DNA of 64,000 nucleotides from Microbulbifer sp. MI-G (GCF_030440425.1 NZ_CP098023.1:1539501-1603500); one strand, 5' to 3'; positions 8,558 through 18,129 are shown, numbered from the stretch's first letter. Numbers and translations: made by a program. The notes: generated by a model from the letters alone, not told the origin.

Positions 8558-10765
8558 TTACCACTCCCAGCTTAGCCCTAACTCCAGAGAACGACCTGGC
8601 TCCGGAGCAAAATTTCGAATAAATGATGTAGCATTGTGAATTTCCTGGTCACTCAAATTCTTGCCTTTGAGGAACACGCTGGCGTTTTCCAGCCGTCCCG
8701 TCAGCCTGTAGTGCAAACTCGCATTCACTTCAAGATAACTGTCGGTTTCTGTCTCGAAGGCACCGGGGTTGTTTAGCGCAGCTACATAAGTCGCTGTGAT
8801 ATCAAACAACCATTGCATCGAAGACCATTCAGCCCCTGCGCCAAGACGCCAGGGTGGCATTCGGGGAATGTCTTCATTACCAGTGCCGCTGTCACCAGCA
8901 TCTTCTAAATTTCCCTCCACGTAGTCTACAAACCAGTCGACTTGCAAGGTACCGCGAGCGACAGAAACTCCAGGCCACAGCCATTGCACTTCGCCACCCT
9001 GTATCACTGCATCGTTCTGTTGGTATTCATAAACGGGCAGGCACTCGGCTAGCCGAACGCAGTTAATACGAAACAGCTGTTCGGCGAGGTCGTAGAAAAT
9101 CCCTGTATTATTCTGATAGATAAACCCGTCCACTTCACTGCGAAATAGCCTGATCTGGGTACTGCCCAGGCCGTGTGACCAATCCCACCCCAATTCTAAA
9201 GTGTTAAACTGCTCTGGATCTGGAATGTTACCATCGGAGCGCAGCAGCAAACCGAGGTCGAAACTGCGGGTCGCCAAGTGTGGCCCCAATGACAAGAACT
9301 CATGGACATCGGGCGTACGCTGATGTCTGCCGAGTGCTGCGAACCACTGATGATGCTCCAGTCCATAGTCAACACCCAGCTGGAAGCTGCTGGTCTTGTA
9401 TTCAATGGGCGCGTGCATGAGCTGATAATTATCGGGGCGAAGGGGAGCTGTCAGTTGGAGTTGGCGAATCTCCGTGATATCGAAACGCCCGCCCGCCTGA
9501 AAGGTCCAGGCCCCGCGCTGCCATTTTTCTACCAGGTAGATGCCAAAACTGGTCACATCCGAGGGGGGCACAAAGTTTTCATCGCCCGTAGAGGAAAAAT
9601 AGCGATCAATGGCTTGTATCCCGATCACACCCTCAAAGCCTGCAGCAAGGTTGTGCTCAAGACTCAGTTTGGCCTCGGTAACATCATTGACAAAGTGCGT
9701 ACCCGAAAATCCGCTCTCAAATTCGAAATGTTCGTAGTCTACTGTCGCTATCTGCAGCTCTAGCTGATGCAAAACGTCTTGCTGAAATCGATAGCCCGCT
9801 CTAAAGTCGTAACGCTGTTGTTCGAGATCAATACGGATCAGCGGATCACCACCTTCGCTACCACCGTGGCTGTGGCCACTGTCTCGAGGTTCTGTATGAC
9901 TTCCCGGCGGTATTCCGTAGTCGTATTTCATATTTCGGGCCGAAGCGCCGATGTACCAGTGCTCCTCGGTCAATGCGGCACCGATCGAATAGCCTTTCGC
10001 CTCAGCATCACTGTTGGCAATATAGCCACAGGTATTGGACTGGCTCGCATTAAAACCAAACTGGCGATTCACCTGGGCGACGTCTATGGCGCAACCGGGG
10101 ATCTCGACATCATCGTGATTTCTGTTGTAGGCATCAATATGAAAACCGAAGCGCTGATTCTCAATATTGAACTTTGCGGCAGTTGTTGTTTGAGCGTGAT
10201 CGTTAATGATTTCTTTTCTCCACTCAATGGCACCAGAGTGTGACTGCCCTGCTTTTGTAAAGGGGATACGCTGTGTGTCGACGTGTACGACGCCCCCTAC
10301 CGCAGCATTACCAAACTCAATACTTGAAGCGCCCTGAAGTACCTCTATGCGTTCTGCTAGTATTGGCTCTATAGCGACAGCATGATCTGGACTGAGCGAT
10401 GAGGCGTCCCAGCTGCCGATGCCATCTTCTATGATCCTGACGCGTACACCAGACAAACCACGCAATACTGGCAAACCAACACTGGGCCCAAAGGTGGCGT
10501 TGTGAACTCCTGGCTGGCTTGCCAATGTCTCTCCCAAGGTATTGCTGATCTCAAGGCGAAGTTCATCGCCAGCCAGGATTACGCCAGACTGACCGGTTCG
10601 AAACTGGTCATGGGCTCCCGGTTCTTTCTGGCCGGAGACAGTGACCTCTTCAATCTCTCCATGTTCTTTGTCCTTGGGATCTTCTGCTAGCCCCGGCTGG
10701 GGGATAGCCAGGACGACCAACCAACCTGCTACCTGCCTAAACGCCTTCAGCACTTGATACCTCAT
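8558..10765 (-). CDS. TonB-dependent outer-membrane receptor, probable zinc receptor (ZnuD-like)
   Basis: A 735-residue receptor. A signal peptide (to about 27) precedes a plug domain of about 130 residues with GVILAGDELRLEI, LPVLRGLSGVRVRI and IEVLQGASSIEFGNAAVGGVV, typical of TonB receptors. A 22-stranded barrel follows and ends in a terminal aromatic (SWEW). The early barrel carries a loop, HTEPRDSGHSHGGSEGGD, rich in His and Asp, like the zinc-binding loops of ZnuD receptors. With two all3515-type neighbours this suggests Zn uptake driven by TonB. It is the middle gene of a three-gene minus-strand operon. Confidence 0.85.
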   Translation of the reverse strand: MRYQVLKAFRQVAGWLVVLAIPQPGLAEDPKDKEHGEIEEVTVSGQKEPGAHDQFRTGQSGVILAGDELRLEISNTLGETLASQPGVHNATFGPSVGLPVLRGLSGVRVRIIEDGIGSWDASSLSPDHAVAIEPILAERIEVLQGASSIEFGNAAVGGVVHVDTQRIPFTKAGQSHSGAIEWRKEIINDHAQTTTAAKFNIENQRFGFHIDAYNRNHDDVEIPGCAIDVAQVNRQFGFNASQSNTCGYIANSDAEAKGYSIGAALTEEHWYIGASARNMKYDYGIPPGSHTEPRDSGHSHGGSEGGDPLIRIDLEQQRYDFRAGYRFQQDVLHQLELQIATVDYEHFEFESGFSGTHFVNDVTEAKLSLEHNLAAGFEGVIGIQAIDRYFSSTGDENFVPPSDVTSFGIYLVEKWQRGAWTFQAGGRFDITEIRQLQLTAPLRPDNYQLMHAPIEYKTSSFQLGVDYGLEHHQWFAALGRHQRTPDVHEFLSLGPHLATRSFDLGLLLRSDGNIPDPEQFNTLELGWDWSHGLGSTQIRLFRSEVDGFIYQNNTGIFYDLAEQLFRINCVRLAECLPVYEYQQNDAVIQGGEVQWLWPGVSVARGTLQVDWFVDYVEGNLEDAGDSGTGNEDIPRMPPWRLGAGAEWSSMQWLFDITATYVAALNNPGAFETETDSYLEVNASLHYRLTGRLENASVFLKGKNLSDQEIHNATSFIRNFAPEPGRSLELGLSWEW

Positions 10766-10903
10766 GTATGTAGTTGAGTGAATGAGTTAAAGGGCCCGTG
10801 GAGCGGGCCAGATGTCTGTCAAGCAGACTGGAAGACAGGGGGGCGGTGATTTAAACCTCTCGTGCGCACCAAGCCCCCACGCGTAACAGTACAGAGAACA
10901 TCA

Positions 10904-11599
10904 TTATTGTCGCTGCACTACGGCAGAGGCATTGGCAAGGAAAGCGTCGATACTCGCTTCATAGGCCGCTTCATCTAAACCAAAGTTGAATGCGATGTAG
11001 TAGCTCTCAGATGTGCCATAAATTTGATTGCTGCCGGTGCTGTCAAAGCCCAGCAGCTGCATTTCAATCAGGTAAGCACCCATCGCTGCATCCGGGTTGA
11101 TCTCATAATCGATATGTGAATGGAAACCACCCACAGCATCTGCAACACCGACAAAACCAGAGCTGCCAGCGGCTACGCCTGCGGAACTAAATACGGTCTC
11201 TGCATCAAAAATATCGACCACAGTCACTTGGTCAGCTGTCGTCGTCGTCCAGGCACTACCGTCCCAGAACAGCAAGGTAGCGACACCCGAGAAACCGATG
11301 AAATCGCCAGGGTTCAACACGCCACTCTCTTCATGGGAAGCGTATCCCGGATCGTCTGTGGCAAAGGGGCCTAGATGGAAGTCGAGGAAGTCGGCTTCAA
11401 ACAACAACACCTCCCCATCGCTGGTGAGGACACCCCCTTCGGGTGCTTCGCCCTCACCGGATTCGTGCATATGGTCCTCAAGCTCGATAACAATCTGACC
11501 ATTGTCAACGTCAAATACAACATCGCTGTGTTGCGCATGGGACAGAACAGCCAGGGCGCTCAGTACACCTGAGACAATCCACTTTAAAATACTTTGCAT
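10904..11599 (-). CDS. Secreted all3515-like (Zur-regulon type) protein, first gene of the zinc operon
   Basis: A 231-residue protein with a signal peptide (about 22 residues, ending SHAQ). Family features: ATDDPGYASHEESGVLNPGD, then LLFWDGSAW, GGFHSHIDYEI with an HSH pair, MGAYLIEMQLLGF and YIAFNFGLDE. These match the all3515-type Zur-repressed family. A His/Glu stretch (ELEDHMHESGEGE) could bind metal. It is followed by the TonB receptor after 138 nt, which holds a small hairpin at 10793-10809. Three 17-bp repeats upstream are candidate operators. Confidence 0.7.
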   Translation of the reverse strand: MQSILKWIVSGVLSALAVLSHAQHSDVVFDVDNGQIVIELEDHMHESGEGEAPEGGVLTSDGEVLLFEADFLDFHLGPFATDDPGYASHEESGVLNPGDFIGFSGVATLLFWDGSAWTTTTADQVTVVDIFDAETVFSSAGVAAGSSGFVGVADAVGGFHSHIDYEINPDAAMGAYLIEMQLLGFDSTGSNQIYGTSESYYIAFNFGLDEAAYEASIDAFLANASAVVQRQ

Positions 11600-11628
11600 G
11601 AAAGATCTCCTTAATCCCTTATAAGAGT

Positions 11629-11682
11629 TAATCGATAATTTATGAGTAGTTGATAATCTATGATCTAATCGATAATTTATGA
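11629..11682 (-). promoter_or_regulatory. Three tandem 17-bp repeats upstream of the zinc operon
   Basis: Copies at 11629-11645 (TAATCGATAATTTATGA), 11647-11663 (TAGTTGATAATCTATGA) and 11666-11682 (identical to the first) are spaced 1-2 nt apart, 30-83 nt before the first gene. The core ATAAT-TTAT is partly palindromic. They probably bind a regulator; the textbook gammaproteobacterial Zur box is not obvious. Confidence 0.5.
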
Positions 11683-11922
11683 ATTATTCAAACAACAAAA
11701 CGTCGTACTTTTCGCAAATGCTCGCTGGGACAACACTGTTCAGATACGATCCGTAGATGCTCTTGCAAGATTGTCCAGGTGACAAAACTAGTATACTATA
11801 TCATATCATTTTCTGATTGCCACTCTTGCTAAGTCACATTTTACTGTCTGTAAACACACGTATAAACCTGTAAGGAATGCATCATAGCTCGCAACAAGTT
11901 ACAGTTTCAGAAAGGTATCAGT

Positions 11923-12261
11923 TTGACCAAATTCCTCACCGCCATCTCAGATGGTCTCGCATGCTTCAAAGCCGTTACTAAGGCAAGCTGCACACACAAT
12001 CAGGTTGTCTATGATGGTGACCGCGCTTGTGTCGAAGCTTCCGCGTTTTGTTGGGTGAATACAGTACTCGGTAATTTAAAGGGTGCTTTACGCAGCAGCT
12101 ACGATGTATTCGGCCCTAAATATACGCAGCGCTATCTGACGAAATTTCACTGCCGATTTAACTGCATTTTCGATTTTTTGCGCTCTTATTCTCCGGCCTA
12201 CCTATGTGTCTCTGCGCACTCCATTATTGCCGGAAAGATTGCTGAAACTCGGTTTAGATGA
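11923..12261 (+). pseudogene. IS1595-type transposase C-terminal remnant
   Basis: The frame contains WVNTVLGNLKGALRSSYDVF and then GPKYTQRYLTKFHCRFNCIF, matching the conserved C-terminus of IS1595-family transposases (NT-x-LGN-K-x-S-x-x-G-x-YH, RYL-x-EF-x-RFNRR). The N-terminal two thirds are absent and catalytic parts are gone. No terminal repeat is visible. The sequence after RFN is degraded. Confidence 0.6.
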
Positions 12262-12305
12262 TAATTGGGTATTTTTTACAACTATTAATTTGAGCACACT
12301 ATAAA

Positions 12306-13760
12306 ATGTTCACTACCATCTCGAAAACTAAAAGGGTTTTGTTCCACCTTTCTGTTGCAGCATATGCAGCCATATCGATTACTGCCTGCAGTGGATCCGA
12401 GTCTGGCGGAGAAGTCACTGTTGTAACTCCAGACACCCAGACGCCGCCGCCACCGCCCCCAAGCGCACAAACCTACGTTGTGGATGACAGCCAAGCACTG
12501 CAGGATGCGCTGAATGAAGTGCGGGCAGGCGATACTATCCTTATCAGAGGCGGTCGCCAATACAGAACTAACTATCGCTTCCCCGGTGAAACCATACGAG
12601 GATTTACACTGGCTAACAGCGGAACGGCAGACGCCCCTATCCGCATTGCTGGTGATACAAGTAACGACACCTCTGCACCGGTTATTGACCAGGGCATTAC
12701 CTCGACCGACGAAGACAGCGTCGTTGGCATTTATCTTTTGTGTGCCAGCCATGTTGTTATTGAAAATCTGGAGATCAGAAATGTACACTCATCTGGAATT
12801 TCATCATCGCTCGGCGATTGTGCATCCAGCGGTATCAAGATTAGTAACACCCATATCCATCATGTATATGGCGACACAAATGTTGGCGGCATCAGACTGT
12901 CGCGGACCAGTCAAGTTGAAATCAGCAACAATTTACTTCACGACATCTACCAGAGCGACAGAGAAAATACCACCCCCATCGTTACCGCTGACAGCGAAAA
13001 CATCTCGGAGATAGTCATCAGACAGAACCACTTCTCCAATTCCGACACCGGTGTTCGGCTCCAGGCTCAAAACGATAAACACTTGTCAGGTATTATGATT
13101 CAAGACAATCACTTCGAGCTGCTCGACAAGGCGGTTGTCGGACTAACCCATTCTCTGAATGGCGCCTCCTCTGCCAACAGCAAGTTAAGCGAACTGCAAA
13201 TCCAGGGCAATTTATTCCTTGAAACAGCCAGTGCTATTGACCTGGACATGGGAGACACCCGCGAGCAGTCGCAAGGCCTCAGTGTCGTCAACAATACCTT
13301 CCACGATATCGAGCGTATTGCGGTAAATCTCTCGGGTATTATCGACATTACCATTTACAATAATATTTTCAGTCATGTTGAACGAGACCTCCTGATTACC
13401 CGTGCTTCCAGCCAAATGGGTATTTCAACTAATATCAGTGAGATGGATTACAACCTTTTCTGGCACACAGACTACAGTGCCTCAACGGGCCCCGAATGGC
13501 TGCTGGACCTTGGAGGCACCAATCCTCAAACGTTTAATAATTTTAGCGATTGGACAAGTGCTTTCACCGACACGCTTCATGCACACTTGCAATCTGACCC
13601 TGACCAGGTCTCTAAGTTTATGGATCCCCTGTTTTCAGATTCAGAAAGTTTGGACTTCACTCCACAGAGTACGTTTGCAATAAATGGTGGGTACCACGGA
13701 GAGACTTTAGGGGCATTCACAGATGGAAAGAGGCCAGGGCCGAGCAACGAAAATCCCTAG
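12306..13760 (+). CDS. Lipoprotein with right-handed parallel beta-helix (polysaccharide lyase-like)
   Basis: A 484-residue protein. The first 28 residues end in ITACSGS, a lipobox-like signal, so it is probably lipid-anchored. A Pro-rich linker (TPPPPPPS) follows. From about residue 58 (VDDSQALQDALNEVRAGDTILIRGG) repeated short strands with NN and NL-x-IRN ladders (VVIENLEIRNV, VEISNNLLHDI, SVVNNTFHDI, ITIYNNIFS) form a parallel beta-helix, as in pectate or alginate lyases and chondroitinase B. The polysaccharide target is unknown. The upstream ribosome site is poor. Confidence 0.75.
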   Translation: MFTTISKTKRVLFHLSVAAYAAISITACSGSESGGEVTVVTPDTQTPPPPPPSAQTYVVDDSQALQDALNEVRAGDTILIRGGRQYRTNYRFPGETIRGFTLANSGTADAPIRIAGDTSNDTSAPVIDQGITSTDEDSVVGIYLLCASHVVIENLEIRNVHSSGISSSLGDCASSGIKISNTHIHHVYGDTNVGGIRLSRTSQVEISNNLLHDIYQSDRENTTPIVTADSENISEIVIRQNHFSNSDTGVRLQAQNDKHLSGIMIQDNHFELLDKAVVGLTHSLNGASSANSKLSELQIQGNLFLETASAIDLDMGDTREQSQGLSVVNNTFHDIERIAVNLSGIIDITIYNNIFSHVERDLLITRASSQMGISTNISEMDYNLFWHTDYSASTGPEWLLDLGGTNPQTFNNFSDWTSAFTDTLHAHLQSDPDQVSKFMDPLFSDSESLDFTPQSTFAINGGYHGETLGAFTDGKRPGPSNENP

Positions 13761-13762
13761 CT

Positions 13763-13915
13763 GATGAAGCTGTGTCGTAATATGGCGGAACTTATTGAGT
13801 GTGGAGAGCCTGAGATTCACGACATGGACTGCCGCCTGGCAGAGTGCTGGAACTGAAGAGATCACTATCATCTCTCAAAGGGCTATGGTGAGTAGTTTTG
13901 TGGGGGTGATTCCAT
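13763..13915 (+). pseudogene. 3' fragment of a DUF1364-type phage nuclease gene
   Basis: About 150 nt are clearly homologous to 52664-52806 (KLCRNTAELMECGEPELHD region plus downstream sequence AGCAGCTTTGTGGGGG). Here the copy reads KLCRNMAELIECGEPEIHDM and ends early at TGA. It abuts the beta-helix stop codon, so a junction occurred here. It is evidence for a third piece of the same prophage family. Confidence 0.6.
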
Positions 13916-14039
13916 CGCTAATGTAACCAAATGGGAAGGAAAATTTCGTTCACCGTGACCGTTAATTTTGCAGGGAAGTGTATTTCTCCTAAAAACCAAT
14001 AAATACAGGGGCTTACCTTCTGTAGTTGTTTTTGGGATA

Positions 14040-14438
14040 CTAGAGCCTGTTCACACTAATTAAAGTATCGACAATAAGCGCAAAGTGAATAAAAAACGTG
14101 AAAACAACATCCAGTTTGTAAAAACGAGAGAAAATTCTTCTGAAGCCCTTCAGGCGTCGAAACAGCCTCTCCACTTCATTTCGCTTTTTGTATGCCTCTA
14201 CGTCGTATTTCCAGGTGCTCAATCGGTTTCTCTTCGATGGCACGACAGGTTCCATGCCCAGATCGAATCCCAACCGCCGGATTTCATTACCCTCGTATGC
14301 CTTTTCCATGATCACTTTGGCACCATCCCAACCGCAGTTCTCAAGGCTTTTCAGCAGCTTTCGGCCCTCCGGAGCGTCTCCAACCTGCCCCGGTGACAGC
14401 GAAAATACTACGGCGCGGTTGTGGCCGGCTGCAACCAT
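14040..14438 (-). CDS. IS5-family transposase orfB (DDE catalytic part)
   Basis: 132 residues with VIMEKAYEGNEIRR (second Asp block, here DKAY replaced by EKAY) and YKKRNEVERLFRRLKGFRRI (catalytic Glu block). The change at the DKAY Asp probably kills activity; the copy at 51.1 kb keeps DKAY. Confidence 0.7.
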   Translation of the reverse strand: MVAAGHNRAVVFSLSPGQVGDAPEGRKLLKSLENCGWDGAKVIMEKAYEGNEIRRLGFDLGMEPVVPSKRNRLSTWKYDVEAYKKRNEVERLFRRLKGFRRIFSRFYKLDVVFTFFIHFALIVDTLISVNRL

Positions 14439-14820
14439 ATGAATCTTGGTGTTCCATCCTGCTCGTGATTTACCGATAGATTGGGGACCATTTTTTTTAA
14501 CGCGCCAGTGCCGTCTGGGTGAAGTTTAACAGCCGTAGAATCAAGAGAGATATGATTGACCTGGATATTGATCACATTATTTTCCTGGAGGGCTGGAAAG
14601 ATCCTATCCAGTACACTTTGCTTGGCCCAACGGCCGAATTTCTTCGGCAGACCTCGCCATTTGCAACCATGCTCGGCTATGTAAAGAATGACGTTCAGCA
14701 TTTGTAAGTTGGATATTTTCATGTTGTCGCGCTGGAGGGGCAGAAAATCTTCGATAATTTTGTATTGTTGCGCTGTAATTTCCATGAAGGGATTATACAG
14801 GATTTAGTGTGAACAGGACC
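14043..14820 (-). mobile_element. IS5-family (IS427-like) insertion sequence, copy 1, degraded
   Basis: Terminal inverted repeats GAGCCTGTTCACAC and GTGTGAACAGGACC bound a two-ORF transposase. It is homologous to 51104-51910 but lacks about 27 nt in orfA and has diverged ends, and the 2-bp target duplication is lost. It is probably immobile. Confidence 0.75.
14408..14785 (-). CDS. IS5-family transposase orfA (internally deleted)
   Basis: 125 residues starting [20 protein letters not shown], an N-terminal DUF4096-type domain. [20 protein letters not shown] joins directly to AKQ, where the copy at 51.4-51.9 kb has about nine extra residues (HSVYMRANR). The end overlaps orfB through an A8 run at which a -1 frameshift is expected. 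It encodes the first catalytic Asp block (SLDSTAVK). Confidence 0.7.
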   Translation of the reverse strand: MEITAQQYKIIEDFLPLQRDNMKISNLQMLNVILYIAEHGCKWRGLPKKFGRWAKQSVLDRIFPALQENNVINIQVNHISLDSTAVKLHPDGTGALKKMVPNLSVNHEQDGTPRFIWLQPATTAP

Positions 14821-15100
14821 TGGTGTATGCTCACAATAAGAACCGCCATCAATGTAATGAAAAAGAAATGGAGGTAGTTCCGTTTTGGCAGCGGCACGAT
14901 AGTCGGTAGGAGCAGAGATATCATATTTCAATCCTGTAAAATTGTAATACAATGTCTTCCTCCGTTATTCTATTATGGTCGATGTCTTAAAGAGGGTGGC
15001 GCTCCTACCAACCTCTCTGCTGGTATTTTCACATTCTCAGGGCTAGATTGAGAATAAACCCCTTGTTGGTCATTCACAAGTATGTGTAAACCTCCCCTAA

Positions 15101-15961
15101 TTAGTGACACCCTAAATTAGAGTTTTCTAGCCCTTCATGTTTGGCCAGATACTCCCAGGGAGTGAGATCTCCCAGTGAGTCATGTGGCCGCTCTTCGTTG
15201 TATTCCCTGATCCAGTTTTCGGTCAGTTCCCGCACCTCGTTCAGCGTGCGGAACACATACATGTTTAAGATCTCGTCACGATAGGTGCGGTTGAACCGTT
15301 CAACGTACGAGTTCTGTGTCGGCTTGCCTGGTTTAATAAATTCCAATTCGATGCTGTGCTCCTCCGCCCACTCAGCCAGTGCGGTGGAGATGAACTCCGG
15401 GCCATTATCCATTCGCAGCTTGTTGGGATAGCCCTGCCAGGCCACGGCCCGCTCAAGCACCCTGATCACCCGTGGTGCCGGCAGGTTCAGGTCGATCTCG
15501 ATGGCCAGTGCTTCCCGATTGAAGTCATCTACCAGATTGAAGGTCCGGAAGCGGCGACCACAGAACAAGCTATCGCTCATAAAGTCCATCGACCAGCAGT
15601 GGTTCACCTCAGCTGGAACCGACAACGGCTCCGGGTTGCGGCTGGGTAGCCGTTTCTTGCCTCTACGACGCTTATTCAGGTTTAACTCGCAGTACAGGCG
15701 GTGAACTCTTTTGTGATTCCAGGCATGCCCCCAGCGACGCAGAATTTTGAACAACTTGTCGAACCCGTAAGCTGGGTAGCGTTCCACTGCCTCTTGGAGC
15801 TTGGCGATCACCTCATCATTCCGGTTGGGAATGGGCCGATACCGATACACTGAATCGCTTATGCCAACTGCGCGACAGGCCATGCGAAGGCTGGCACTAT
15901 GCTCTTGTCGGGCATAGTCGACCAGCTCTCGCCTAATCGCTGGCTTTACAGCTTTTTTCAA
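15101..15961 (-). CDS. IS3-family transposase orfB (DDE integrase core)
   Basis: 286 residues with an HTH_21 segment (RRRGKKRLPSRNPE) and rve core: WSMDFMSD (Asp1), [10 protein letters not shown] (Asp2) and NSYVERFNRTYRDEIL (Glu). It overlaps orfA by 29 nt and needs -1 frameshifting for the OrfAB fusion. One extra C compared with the second copy (near 15963) separates the frames here. Confidence 0.85.
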   Translation of the reverse strand: MKKAVKPAIRRELVDYARQEHSASLRMACRAVGISDSVYRYRPIPNRNDEVIAKLQEAVERYPAYGFDKLFKILRRWGHAWNHKRVHRLYCELNLNKRRRGKKRLPSRNPEPLSVPAEVNHCWSMDFMSDSLFCGRRFRTFNLVDDFNREALAIEIDLNLPAPRVIRVLERAVAWQGYPNKLRMDNGPEFISTALAEWAEEHSIELEFIKPGKPTQNSYVERFNRTYRDEILNMYVFRTLNEVRELTENWIREYNEERPHDSLGDLTPWEYLAKHEGLENSNLGCH

Positions 15962-16211
15962 CGATATCTTTGAGGATCTTATGTTCCAGACTGAGGTCAG
16001 CGAACATCGCCTTCAAACGACGATTCTCTTCCTCCAGTTCCTTGAGCCGTTTGATATCGGACGCCTCCATACCGCCGTATTTGGATTTCCAGTTGTAGTA
16101 GGTAGCGTCGGATATCCCGTACTCCCGACAGACTTCTTTGACCAGTCTGCCGCCTTCTACTTCCTTCAGGATCTTTACTATCTGCGTTTCCGTGTAGCGC
16201 GATTTTTTCAT
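15933..16211 (-). CDS. IS3-family transposase orfA (HTH_Tnp_1)
   Basis: 92 residues: helix-turn-helix (QIVKILKEVEGGRLVKEVCR, EYGISDATYYNWKSKYGGM) followed by a leucine-zipper segment (LKELEEENRRLKAMFADLSL). It binds the terminal repeats and regulates transposition. Confidence 0.85.
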   Translation of the reverse strand: MKKSRYTETQIVKILKEVEGGRLVKEVCREYGISDATYYNWKSKYGGMEASDIKRLKELEEENRRLKAMFADLSLEHKILKDIVEKSCKASD

Positions 16212-16288
16212 TATTAGCTCTCCGTGTGAGCGTAGTTTACGCCGGAGAACTCTAAATGTGGATGCCCCTAGTTTAAGGGAGGTTTACA

Positions 16289-16905
16289 TATGCACTTACC
16301 ATGGTTTGGGGTCCCTTTCTTGTCTTTTTGTAGCTCCTCCTGGTGAGGATAGAGTGGATTTTTACCGGCCTTTGATTGCAAGGAACAACCTGTGTGGCTG
16401 ACTCATGAACGGAATGCCAGCGAGCTCAGCATGTAGATGGGAAAGCTCAATCGAGCCTAACTATGCAGCAATCATCGACACCGCGTTGAATTTTTCCTAT
16501 AAGAAGCGCAGTCGCTGGCCTTTGAGCAGCAGCACTACAGCCTCCCCGGATTCTGGAAATAGGAATTATAAATCACCTATATTGGTATCCGAGTTTAGTA
16601 GATCACTACATAAACAGCATTTTTCGATTGACAATACTCTTTTTTGAGCTTTGATGACTGGCTATTTTGTGCGCCTCTAATAGAAATCGTATTCATGATC
16701 TGGCAAGTTCGCTTACGGCGCAACTGGGATCAAACCAGATCATTTGCCAGCTCTGTGAGTTGTTGATGACGGCTAAGAATCATTTACTATAAACAGTGAG
16801 GGCGGTGGTGGCCGCCCTTTGTATTATGATCAAGATTTATAGGTTTTAGCGGTGCTCAAACTACGTACTTTAATGTATAATATGCTTCATATACCGTTTC
16901 CTCTT
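16289..16905. other. Intergenic stretch with one terminator, no gene
   Basis: No frame with a credible start or family match. A GGGCGG-TGGTGG-CCGCCC-TTT hairpin sits at 16799-16822. Confidence 0.45.
16799..16822 (+). terminator. Orphan rho-independent terminator
   Basis: GGGCGG and CCGCCC pair around TGGTGG, then TTTG. No intact gene precedes it on the plus strand; it may belong to a lost gene. Confidence 0.5.
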
Positions 16906-17412
16906 TTATGGTGTACATCCAGGAGCAGGAGGGGATAAATTAAAGGTTACTTTTGTTGTAAAGGGCTGTTGGTTAAGGGGGTTAGGCGCTACTGTAGCTG
17001 AAGTGACCTTTACTGGAAAAGAACTACCGTTAAATGAAGTTGAATGAGAGTCGTATGGGGTAAGCACACCTACTGCTGGCAATGCGGCACATCCATCAAT
17101 AAGACCACCATTATTAGTACAGCTGGTGATCACAAACATTCCACCTGTTGATGAGTTAGCTGGAATGTCTGAATCAATTGAAGCTGTAACATTTGCTATA
17201 GGAAAAATAAAACCATCAATGACAACGGTTACTTCACCAGAAATTGAAGTTATTTCGTTATTAGGGTCGTAGCTCCAACAACCTTGACCATTGCCAGCAC
17301 CTGTAAGACTTCCTGTTACATCGACAACAGCAGTTCCACTTCCATCGTATGCAATAGATAAACCTGAAAAACTAGCAATAAAAGTTAGAAGAATTTTTAT
17401 TATTAATTTCAT
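16906..17412 (-). CDS. Secreted hypothetical protein, 168 residues
   Basis: Signal peptide MKLIIKILLTFIASFSGLSIAY, then a Ser/Thr/Gly-rich, beta-strand-like mature region with five Cys (GQGCWSYDPN, CTNNGGLIDGCAAL, PGCTP). It is AT-rich compared with neighbours, suggesting recent arrival. No family recognised. Confidence 0.6.
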   Translation of the reverse strand: MKLIIKILLTFIASFSGLSIAYDGSGTAVVDVTGSLTGAGNGQGCWSYDPNNEITSISGEVTVVIDGFIFPIANVTASIDSDIPANSSTGGMFVITSCTNNGGLIDGCAALPAVGVLTPYDSHSTSFNGSSFPVKVTSATVAPNPLNQQPFTTKVTFNLSPPAPGCTP

Positions 17413-17780
17413 AATTATGTCCTTATAAATAAATCAGATGGAGTACAAGATAAATAAAAATTACCTTGTGTAAGGTTTTTTGCAAAATAATTCAGATAGA
17501 GTCAAGCACATTTAAATAAGACCTTCAAGGCCCTCTAAGATAAACAGAGTTCGCTGGAGGTCAGCAAATGCTTCTGACACCTCATAAAACTCAAGAAAAT
17601 TTAGTGCCGCGATGAAAAACCCTAAAAACACCTCAATCTTGCGTCCTTTCTCTTGACCAAGAAATACCCCTCGAAGAAGAAATATGAGGAAAAGACTACA
17701 ACCAAGGACTGCAGCTCAAAGCTGCTAACGGGACTTTTAATGGTTTTGGAAGTGGTACCATTCTTGCGGTTGGCCTTATC

Positions 17781-17933
17781 CTAGCTGGTGAGGTGGTCCT
17801 CCAGCTCCGCTCTCATGGCAGTTTCAGTGAGTTGTTTGATCAGTGGAGTCAGGATACCGTCTTTACCGCTGAGGTTTTTGCCCTCACACAGCGCCTGGAC
17901 AGCAGCCTCCATATCGAAGGTAGGTTTAGTCAT
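17781..17933 (-). pseudogene. IS256-family transposase N-terminal remnant
   Basis: Fifty codons, MTKPTFDMEAAVQALCEGKN, then GILTPLIKQLTETAMRAELEDHL, the standard N-terminus of IS256/Mutator transposases. It stops at TAG after HLTS. The DDE core is absent. A second, different IS256 fragment lies at 38931. Confidence 0.75.
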
Positions 17934-18129
17934 GGATCATCTCTTTTTTGCTAATGGCAAAGAAATGACACAGAATTCTGAACACTACCTATACTCGGTA
18001 AGGGCGAGTTTCTAGCCTGCCCACACCACTTTAAAGGATCGTTACTAACTTCTAACTTGAGGAAGGCCAATCATAAAAAACGGACAACTCGGTAATCCCC
18101 CCATTTTTACCCGCAACCAAAAGTAGAGG

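Larger units (their letters stand above)
15085..16288 (-). mobile_element. IS3-family insertion sequence, IS407 group, copy 1
   Basis: Ends TGTAAACCTCCC and GGGAGGTTTACA are inverted repeats. Both flanks carry TATG (15081-15084 and 16289-16292), a 4-bp target duplication as expected for the IS407 group. The element is 1204 bp. A second copy at 34.7-37.2 kb is nearly identical. Confidence 0.9.

Noticed and set aside
9302..10243. Two long plus-strand frames (153 and 158 codons) inside the TonB receptor gene
   Set aside because: They are antisense to a complete, clearly recognised receptor and have no family motifs or ribosome sites.
12285..12788. 167-codon minus-strand frame
   Set aside because: Antisense to the beta-helix lipoprotein gene with no supporting start or motif.
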